Origin: Candidatus Nomurabacteria bacterium
Lineage (GTDB): Bacteria; Patescibacteriota; Minisyncoccia; Phycocordibacterales; UBA9973
Reading direction: 5' to 3'
Assembly (NCBI GenBank): GCA_023267245.1
Contig: JAHFNP010000024.1
Location: forward strand, 1 to 5,652
Length of the DNA stretch: 5,652 bases
Both the position numbers and the translations under genes were made by a program. Below the pieces are notes generated by a model. That model searched no databases and had not been told where the DNA came from. It was given only the letters and a program-made list of their open reading frames with translations. Each line of letters starts with the position of its first letter. Positions within the stretch are counted from its first letter, which is position 1. Positions 1-4,523 of the stretch are shown here, piece after piece.

Positions 1-355
1 TGTAAATGGTCGCGTGATACTTTATGCCGACAATATGACCAACTCGATGAAGAAGGCTATGGATGAGACCAACAGAAGAAGGGAAGTGCAGATTGCTTTC
101 AATAAAAAGAACGGCATTACCCCGAAAACAATTATTAAAAAGATCAATGATATTACTGAGGCGCTTGAAAATCTGCATGACAAAGCGGTCAGAGCTGAGC
201 TCGACTTGGATATTAAATTATTTGCAAAAAATCCTACTCGTTTGATCAAACTCAAAGAGAGTGAAATGTCCAAGGCGGTTAAAGAACTCGATTTCGAAAC
301 CGCGGCAATCTTGCGCGACGAAATTAAGATACTAAAAGACAGATTAGTTAAATAA
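1..355 (+). CDS. uvrB: UvrABC system protein B, C-terminal part (partial, 5' end outside window)
   Basis: This is the last 117 residues of UvrB, the helicase-like subunit that receives DNA from UvrA, checks for damage and recruits UvrC. The frame is open from base 2, so the gene starts upstream of the window. The segment GRVILYADNMTNSM followed by MDETNRRREVQ is helicase motif VI of UvrB, with the usual run of arginines (RRR). It is followed by the conserved NGITPKTI stretch. The last 35 or so residues (EMSKAVKELDFETAAILRDEIKILKDRL) are the UVR domain, a helical hairpin that pairs with the matching UVR domain of UvrC. The linker between the two parts is shorter and more lysine-rich than in E. 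coli. The stop is TAA at 353-355, and a hairpin follows at once. The GTG at base 14 is an internal valine codon, not a start. Family assignment is secure. Confidence 0.96.
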   Translation, partial: VNGRVILYADNMTNSMKKAMDETNRRREVQIAFNKKNGITPKTIIKKINDITEALENLHDKAVRAELDLDIKLFAKNPTRLIKLKESEMSKAVKELDFETAAILRDEIKILKDRLVK

Positions 356-356
356 A

Positions 357-383
357 AAAGGCGGAACAATTTGTTCCGCCTTT
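357..383. terminator. Bidirectional intrinsic terminator between uvrB and the minus-strand operon
   Basis: A perfect 12-bp inverted repeat (AAAGGCGGAACA at 357-368, pairing with 372-383) encloses a 3-nt loop. It begins 2 bases after the uvrB stop and ends 3 bases before the stop of the minus-strand gene at 386. Read on the minus strand, the GC-rich stem is followed by a run of T (the complement of the A tract at 354-357 and upstream), a classic terminator. Read on the plus strand the only U tail is the UUU at the stem base, so termination of uvrB is likely weaker. Confidence 0.85.
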
Positions 384-385
384 AG

Positions 386-706
386 TCACTTTGTTTCTAA
401 ATAAGGATATTCTTTTTCTTTGAATCCGTACTCTAGAAATTTTTTTACTATGAAATTGTGAATAACTTTACCATAACTTATCCGTGGTCTATGTCCTTTG
501 ATATTTCTGCGTATCCGCTCATAATTTAAGCCAAGAATATTTTCTATATTTTGAGGATTCGATCTCCTTTTTCCATAAGAAAATTCTAGGGCTAACATGA
601 TTTTAGTATGCTTCTTTCGGTATTCAACTCCTTTACCAGCAGTATCTAAAGGTAAGATCAAATTCAAAAATTCAAGTAAGTTCATATTAAAAATTTTTTT
701 CTTCAT
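386..706 (-). CDS. Hypothetical small basic protein (106 aa), possible helix-turn-helix
   Basis: I do not recognise this family. The ATG at 706 is chosen because an AGGAGG lies 8 nt upstream; a TTG at 751 would add 15 residues but would overlap the previous gene deeply and has no such site. The protein is rich in Lys and Arg, has no cysteine and has no membrane segment. Residues about 50-75 (NPQNIENILGLNYERIRRNIKG) have the spacing of a helix, a turn at Gly-Leu and a second basic helix, as in small DNA-binding folds. The following HRPRIS and the Lys/Arg-rich C-terminal half would fit nucleic-acid binding. This is inference from pattern only. It is the second gene of a two-gene unit, starting 1 nt after the stop of the membrane-protein gene, so the two are almost certainly co-transcribed. 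The stop is TGA, followed by a strong terminator. GC content by eye is about 30%, well below uvrA. Confidence 0.8.
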   Translation of the reverse strand: MKKKIFNMNLLEFLNLILPLDTAGKGVEYRKKHTKIMLALEFSYGKRRSNPQNIENILGLNYERIRRNIKGHRPRISYGKVIHNFIVKKFLEYGFKEKEYPYLETK

Positions 707-707
707 T

Positions 708-1154
708 TTATTTTCCTCCTTTTGTTTTAATGTTTGGATCTTTGACTTCAAGTTCAGATTTTTTGTCTAGTGCGGAATCCTTTATAAGATTATTATCATG
801 AAAGATAGATAGAATATCATTTATAATATTTTGATTTACATCCTTACTTTGAAGTATCCCCCAGGCAGCTTTCTCTCTTGCTGTTATGGGTTCAAGGTTA
901 GAAATCAAAACCTTTTGCCATCTTTCAAATCTCTTTTTCTCAACTTCTATTTTATATCCTGCTTTACTAAGCCAGGAGAAAATTAGGATTCCGCCTGCAC
1001 CCCAGACTGGTATTGCCCATACTACATTCCATCCAATAAATTGGATTAACACTTTTAGGCATACGTAAATCAACATATACACTCCTATCATCATTGCTTT
1101 ACCAATCCAATCTTGGAACGCTTCATAGAAGAAGTAAATTATATTTCTTTTCAT
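708..1154 (-). CDS. Hypothetical two-helix membrane protein (148 aa)
   Basis: I do not recognise this family. The ATG at 1154 has no clear Shine-Dalgarno site, but it lies about 36-40 nt downstream of a near-consensus minus-strand promoter. Two hydrophobic stretches, about residues 19-41 and 43-62, would form a membrane hairpin with a very short turn (GWN) between them. A short amphipathic aromatic segment (IIYFFYEAFQDW) precedes them. The rest, residues 65-148, is charged and soluble-looking: a helical Lys/Glu/Arg stretch, a region ILQSKDVNQNIINDILSIFHDNN that looks helical, and a hydrophilic lysine-rich tail. With so short a turn, both ends should lie on the same side of the membrane, probably the cytoplasm. 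It has no signal peptide and no catalytic motif that I can see. It is the first gene of a two-gene operon; its stop (TAA at 708-710) is 1 nt from the next start. Function unknown. Confidence 0.82.
   Translation of the reverse strand: MKRNIIYFFYEAFQDWIGKAMMIGVYMLIYVCLKVLIQFIGWNVVWAIPVWGAGGILIFSWLSKAGYKIEVEKKRFERWQKVLISNLEPITAREKAAWGILQSKDVNQNIINDILSIFHDNNLIKDSALDKKSELEVKDPNIKTKGGK
715..720 (-). promoter_or_regulatory. Shine-Dalgarno site of the 106-aa gene
   Basis: AGGAGG on the minus strand lies 8 nt before the ATG at 706. It is the only consensus Shine-Dalgarno site seen in the window. It lies inside the last codons of the upstream gene (its GGA GG reads into the terminal Gly-Gly-Lys), suggesting translational coupling. 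It decides the start of the downstream gene. Confidence 0.85.
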
Positions 1155-1196
1155 AGCTTTAGTTTTTAAGGTTGATATTTGAATTTTTCTAAATAT

Positions 1197-1225
1197 ATAA
1201 TATCTTTTTTAACCTCTATTGTCAA
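1197..1225 (-). promoter_or_regulatory. Sigma-70-type promoter of the minus-strand two-gene operon
   Basis: On the minus strand, TTGACA (1225-1220, a perfect -35 box) is separated by 17 nt from TATTAT (1202-1197, five of six to the -10 consensus). Transcription would start near 1190, giving a leader of about 36 nt before the ATG at 1154. It is the best promoter match in the window. Its -35 box shares five bases with the -35 box of the uvrA promoter on the other strand. Confidence 0.75.
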
Positions 1226-1233
1226 ATTGGCAA
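1218..1233. repeat. Tandem 8-bp repeat in the uvrA promoter
   Basis: ATTGTCAA is followed directly by ATTGGCAA, differing at one base. Each copy contains the odd palindrome TTGNCAA, so each is two-fold symmetric. The first copy is the shared -35 region of both promoters and the second lies in the uvrA spacer. It could be an operator, but a chance repeat in AT-rich DNA cannot be excluded. Confidence 0.45.
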
Positions 1234-1246
1234 GCTGTAATATAAT
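1219..1246 (+). promoter_or_regulatory. Sigma-70-type promoter of uvrA
   Basis: TTGTCA (1219-1224, five of six to the -35 consensus) is followed after 16 nt by a perfect TATAAT (1241-1246). Transcription would start near 1253, giving a leader of about 60 nt before the ATG at 1313 that includes the hairpin at 1269-1294. No LexA-type SOS box of the E. coli or Bacillus pattern is seen around it. Confidence 0.72.
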
Positions 1247-1268
1247 GATGGTAATTAAATATTGCATA

Positions 1269-1294
1269 CACCCCTATAAGAGTTTAAAGGGGTG
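1269..1294 (+). promoter_or_regulatory. Hairpin in the uvrA leader covering the SD-like site and the GTG alternative start
   Basis: CACCCCT (1269-1275) pairs fully with AGGGGTG (1288-1294). After one A/A mismatch, three more pairs (1277-1279 with 1284-1286) close a GAGT loop. The 3' arm holds the only SD-like sequence before uvrA (AAAGGGG) and the GTG at 1292. It has no U tail, so it is not a terminator. It may tune uvrA translation; a role is inference only. Confidence 0.5.
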
Positions 1295-1312
1295 CGTTTG
1301 CGTTTTGAATAT

Positions 1313-3925
1313 ATGTCAAAAGAAAACAAAGAATCAGGCCTCTCGACTCAGCTCGGGGCAGGCAAAATAATAGTCAAAGGCGCGAGGACTCACAATCTGA
1401 AGAATATTACTGTGGAGATGCCTAGAAATAAGATGATCGCGATCACCGGTCTTTCCGGGTCGGGCAAATCATCTCTCGCATTCGATACCATTTATGCCGA
1501 AGGGCAGCGGCGCTATGTCGAATCGCTTTCGTCATACGCCCGACAATTTTTGCGCCAGATGCCCAAGCCGGATGTGGATGAAATAGAAGGCCTTTCGCCG
1601 GCTATTTCGATCGATCAAAAATCTCGCTCGAACAATCCGCGTTCGACTGTCGCTACTATAACCGAGATATATGACTATCTTCGGGTGCTTTACGCGCGCA
1701 TAGGCAAGCCGCACTGCCTGCTTTGCGGAAATGAAATCAGAAAACTTTCCAATGAAGAGATATTCAGATTTGTAATTGAGAAAATAAAAGAATTGACTGG
1801 ATCCGCCGGTAAAAAATCCGTCATGGGTGTGACTTGGCAGGAAGAAAAGGTGCAAATTTTTGCCCCGCTTGTCCGGGGAAGAAAAGGGGAATACTACCAA
1901 TTGCTTTATGATCTGCTCGGCAAAGGTTATGTCCAAGTCAAAGTCGACGGCAAATTAAAAAAATTAAGAGACCAGATTATTCTATCGAAAAATAAAAAGC
2001 ACGATATCGACGTCCTTGTCGACGAAATCGCCTTGCATGAATTTAAAGATAATTTAAAGGGCGCGGAATTTAGATTGAGCGAAGCGCTGGAAAGAGCATT
2101 GCTTGAATCCGACGGCTTGGTAAAAATAATCGCCGGAGAGACCGAAAGTCTGATGTCGGCGAAGTTTTCTTGCCCGATCGACGGCTTTTCTTTCCCGGAA
2201 GTCGAGCCTAGGCTATTTTCTTTCAATAGTCCGCATGGCGCATGTCCGACTTGTCACGGCCTCGGTACAAAGCATTTTTTGGGTGATGAACATTGTGAAG
2301 TTTGTGATGGCAAAAGGCTTCGCCCCGAAGCTTTGCATGTATTTATTGGCGGAGAGAAAGTAAATATCGTCGACCTGACTTCATATTCATCCGAGGATGC
2401 CTCGAACTTTTTCAAGAAATTAAAATTAAGCCCAAAAGAAAAAGAGATCGCCAGCGTTTTGCTCCGCGAGATTGAATCCAGAATTCAGTTTCTTTTGAAT
2501 GTCGGCCTTGAATATCTGACGCTTGACCGAAGGGCCAATACTCTCTCCGGCGGGGAGGCGCAGCGCATCCGCCTAGCTTCTCAACTCGGGTCGCGTCTTG
2601 TTGGCGCACTTTATGTCCTCGATGAACCGACGATCGGCCTGCATCAGCGCGATAATGAAAAGTTGATCAAGACTTTGCTTGATCTGCGCGACCTCGGCAA
2701 TACGATTATCGTCGTTGAACACGATGAAGATACTATTTATTCTTCGGATTATATTATAGATATCGGGCCGAAGGCCGGCGTACACGGCGGGCAAGTCATA
2801 GTCGCGGATTATTTAGACAAACTTTTGACTGCCAAGAAAAACGACTCAGGTTCAAGGACCCTCGGATATCTTCGCGAAGAACAAAAGATAGAAATTCCGG
2901 AAAAGAGGCGCGAGCCCAACAAGGGTTCGCTTAAAGTTGTCGGTGCGAAAATTTTCAATATTAAAAATATAAATGCGGAGATACCTCTCGGCAAGCTCGC
3001 TTGCATCACGGGAGTTTCGGGTTCGGGCAAGTCTTCTTTTATGTATGAGATTTTGCATAAAAACTTGGAGGCTCGTTTTGAAAAGAGATATAGGTCAAAT
3101 GAAACTTTTAATTGCGCGAGTTTTAGCGGGGCGGAATATTTAAATCGGGCGATCTTGATCGACCAGTCGCCGATCGGCCGCACTCCGCGTTCAAATATCG
3201 CGACATATACCGGCGCCTTTTCGCACATCCGCGATCTTTTTGCCGAGATGGAAGAAGCGCGTCTCCGAGGCTGGAAGTCCAATCGTTTTTCTTTCAATGT
3301 GAAAGGCGGGCGATGTGAAGCTTGCGAAGGCAACGGTGAGATCGCCGTCGAAATGCACTTCTTGCCGACTGTGTATGTCACTTGCGATGTCTGCGGAGGC
3401 AAGCGATTCGATAAAGAGACGCTTAAAGTAAAATATAAAAAGAAAAATATTTATGATGTGCTCAAGATGACCGTCGAAGAAGGATTTGAATTCTTTAAAG
3501 ATATTCCGGCAGTTTATGATCGATTGAAGTCCCTCATGGATGTCGGTCTCGGGTACCTCGAGCTTGGGCAGAATGCGCCGTCGCTCTCGGGCGGGGAAGC
3601 GCAGAGAGTAAAAATCGCTTCGGAACTTTACCGTCCGGATTTGCTGAAGACTATGTACCTTTTGGACGAGCCGACTGTTGGACTTCATTATGATGATGTT
3701 AAAAATCTGATCAGCGTATTAAATAAACTTGTAGATAAGGGTAATAGCGTTATTGTGATTGAGCACAATATGGATCTTATAAAATGCGCCGACTATATCC
3801 TCGACTTCGGTCCTGAAGGCGGTTCCGGCGGCGGAATAATCGTCGCTAAGGGCACTCCGGAAGAAGTGGCGAATAGTCACAAAAGCCATACGGGGAAATA
3901 TCTTAAAAAAGTATTGAGGAAATAA
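1313..3925 (+). CDS. uvrA: Excinuclease ABC subunit A (UvrA), compact form
   Basis: UvrA is the dimeric ABC-type ATPase that scans DNA, binds damage and loads UvrB. It is 870 residues from the ATG at 1313; GTG at 1292 (877 aa) and TTG at 1298 (875 aa, 5 nt after GGGG) are alternatives. Order: Walker A GLSGSGKSS (46-54); first half of a zinc module, C135/C138; UvrB-binding domain with APLVRGRKGEY (184-194); a second zinc site C287-D290-C311-C314; C328/C331, which complete the first module; signature LSGGE (411-415); Walker B VLDEPT (435-440) with H470. The second half has Walker A GVSGSGKSS (567-575), zinc finger C668/C671/C691/C694, LSGGE (758-762), LLDEPT (783-788) and H818. Two things are odd. 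Only 13 residues separate C314 and C328, where E. coli has about 130, so the insertion domain is missing. Position 290 is Asp where the usual motif has Cys. The UvrB-binding domain is present, so this is not a UvrA2-type paralog. GC content is higher than in the neighbouring minus-strand genes. Confidence 0.97.
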   Translation: MSKENKESGLSTQLGAGKIIVKGARTHNLKNITVEMPRNKMIAITGLSGSGKSSLAFDTIYAEGQRRYVESLSSYARQFLRQMPKPDVDEIEGLSPAISIDQKSRSNNPRSTVATITEIYDYLRVLYARIGKPHCLLCGNEIRKLSNEEIFRFVIEKIKELTGSAGKKSVMGVTWQEEKVQIFAPLVRGRKGEYYQLLYDLLGKGYVQVKVDGKLKKLRDQIILSKNKKHDIDVLVDEIALHEFKDNLKGAEFRLSEALERALLESDGLVKIIAGETESLMSAKFSCPIDGFSFPEVEPRLFSFNSPHGACPTCHGLGTKHFLGDEHCEVCDGKRLRPEALHVFIGGEKVNIVDLTSYSSEDASNFFKKLKLSPKEKEIASVLLREIESRIQFLLNVGLEYLTLDRRANTLSGGEAQRIRLASQLGSRLVGALYVLDEPTIGLHQRDNEKLIKTLLDLRDLGNTIIVVEHDEDTIYSSDYIIDIGPKAGVHGGQVIVADYLDKLLTAKKNDSGSRTLGYLREEQKIEIPEKRREPNKGSLKVVGAKIFNIKNINAEIPLGKLACITGVSGSGKSSFMYEILHKNLEARFEKRYRSNETFNCASFSGAEYLNRAILIDQSPIGRTPRSNIATYTGAFSHIRDLFAEMEEARLRGWKSNRFSFNVKGGRCEACEGNGEIAVEMHFLPTVYVTCDVCGGKRFDKETLKVKYKKKNIYDVLKMTVEEGFEFFKDIPAVYDRLKSLMDVGLGYLELGQNAPSLSGGEAQRVKIASELYRPDLLKTMYLLDEPTVGLHYDDVKNLISVLNKLVDKGNSVIVIEHNMDLIKCADYILDFGPEGGSGGGIIVAKGTPEEVANSHKSHTGKYLKKVLRK

Positions 3926-3926
3926 A

Positions 3927-3958
3927 AAAATGGATTAACTGAAGAGTTAATCCATTTT
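3927..3958. terminator. Bidirectional intrinsic terminator between uvrA and the minus-strand membrane gene
   Basis: A 10-bp perfect stem (TGGATTAACT at 3931-3940 with 3945-3954) has a GAAG tetraloop and is extended by four A-T pairs to 14 bp. An A7 tract (3924-3930) flanks one side and T4 the other, so it works as a hairpin plus U tail on either strand. It starts right after the uvrA stop and lies 16 bases from the stop of the converging gene at 3975. Confidence 0.85.
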
Positions 3959-3974
3959 AATCAAAAACATTTAC

Positions 3975-4448
3975 TCAAGCTGCCATATCGTCCGGGACAT
4001 CCATTTCTGATTTCTCTTTTAATACCTGCCAAAATTTTTTTGGGAGCAATATCTTTATTAAAAGCACCAGGCAAATCAATGCGATTTCTAAAATGATAAC
4101 ACCTATGCATGTCCATTTGTTGAAAACAAGCCACAATAATACAATCATGAAAAAATTTATAAACATAAGATTGTATGGAATGCCGGATCTTAACTCTACT
4201 GTGCTGCTCAAATATTTCCATAATTTGATTAGCAACGATGTACCGAAGGTAATGCTTGGAATAATAGCGATCCACCAATCGGCTGAGATCTTTGGGATAA
4301 TGATTGGAAAAGTAAAAAATTTTACTTTAAATTCATTTGCCACAATGGGAGGCACTGAAGTCTTATATGCTATAAAGCCGTATATTATTAGGCCAATTAT
4401 TGCCCAAATAAGCGCGTCACTAGGCTGGCGGAAATATGTTTTTTTCAT
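3975..4448 (-). CDS. Hypothetical four-helix membrane protein (157 aa)
   Basis: I do not recognise this family. The ATG at 4448 is preferred; a TTG at 4523 would add 25 residues but would overlap the uvrC start. There is no good Shine-Dalgarno site. Four hydrophobic segments are visible at about residues 12-28, 57-77, 93-110 and 114-135. The last two are very hydrophobic and separated only by a short NKWT turn. The loop between segments 1 and 2 holds SVPPIVANEFKVKFFTF, and the loop between 2 and 3 is charged. The 20-residue C-terminal tail is charged and ends in the acidic MDVPDDMAA. It has no cleavable signal peptide and no metal-binding or catalytic pattern that I can see. It converges on uvrA through a shared terminator and diverges from uvrC. 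The stop is TGA and GC content by eye is about 30%. An open frame on the other strand (4093-4479) is a shadow. Confidence 0.8.
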   Translation of the reverse strand: MKKTYFRQPSDALIWAIIGLIIYGFIAYKTSVPPIVANEFKVKFFTFPIIIPKISADWWIAIIPSITFGTSLLIKLWKYLSSTVELRSGIPYNLMFINFFMIVLLWLVFNKWTCIGVIILEIALICLVLLIKILLPKKFWQVLKEKSEMDVPDDMAA

Positions 4449-4475
4449 GATTTCTATTTTTTTGTTAATGAATGA

Positions 4476-4504
4476 TTGAGTTTTTTCTACTTTTAGAATA
4501 TATT
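4476..4504 (+). promoter_or_regulatory. Promoter of uvrC, predicting a leaderless mRNA
   Basis: TTGAGT (4476-4481, four of six) is separated by 17 nt from TATATT (4499-4504, five of six). The expected start of transcription, about 7 nt after the -10 box, is 4511-4512, at the A of the uvrC ATG. There is no Shine-Dalgarno site and no room for one. An alternative -10 box, TAGAAT at 4494-4499, would give a leader of about 6 nt. Confidence 0.55.
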
Positions 4505-4523
4505 GATTTAGATGAATAGTCAA
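4495..4523 (-). promoter_or_regulatory. Possible promoter of the four-helix membrane gene
   Basis: On the minus strand, TTGACT (4523-4518) lies inside the first codons of uvrC. It is followed after 17 nt by TATTCT (4500-4495), or after 15 nt by the better -10 box TATATT (4502-4497) with poor spacing. Transcription would start near 4488, about 40 nt before the ATG at 4448. It overlaps the uvrC -10 box. Confidence 0.42.

Noticed and set aside
14..355. GTG at base 14 as the start of a short independent gene
   Set aside because: The upstream bases are in frame and encode conserved UvrB residues (VNGR), so this is an internal valine of a truncated uvrB.
22..369. Open frame on the minus strand opposite uvrB
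   Set aside because: It lies wholly antisense to conserved UvrB sequence and crosses the terminator hairpin.
707..751. TTG at 751 as start of the 106-aa protein
   Set aside because: It would overlap the upstream gene by 44 bases and lacks the AGGAGG that sits ideally before the ATG at 706.
1155..1312. LexA/SOS operator upstream of uvrA
   Set aside because: Neither the CTGT-N8-ACAG pattern nor the Bacillus-type GAAC-N4-GTTC pattern is present; the TTGNCAA repeats resemble neither.
1179..1370. Small plus-strand ORF across the uvrA promoter and start
   Set aside because: It begins upstream of the predicted transcription start, covers both promoters and overlaps uvrA out of frame.
1532..3688. 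Several long minus-strand frames inside uvrA
   Set aside because: They are shadows of a strongly conserved gene and have no plausible start sites or family features.
386..4448. UGA recoded as glycine, as in some Patescibacteria
   Set aside because: TGA closes two minus-strand genes at natural ends followed by terminators, and no uvr frame has an internal TGA.
4093..4479. 128-residue plus-strand frame opposite the four-helix membrane gene
   Set aside because: The minus-strand frame has a clear transmembrane pattern, a terminator right after its stop and a plausible promoter; the plus frame has none of these and would run into the uvrC promoter.
4449..4523. TTG at 4523 as start of the four-helix membrane protein
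   Set aside because: It would lie inside uvrC and within its own likely -35 box, and the added residues are polar and AT-driven.
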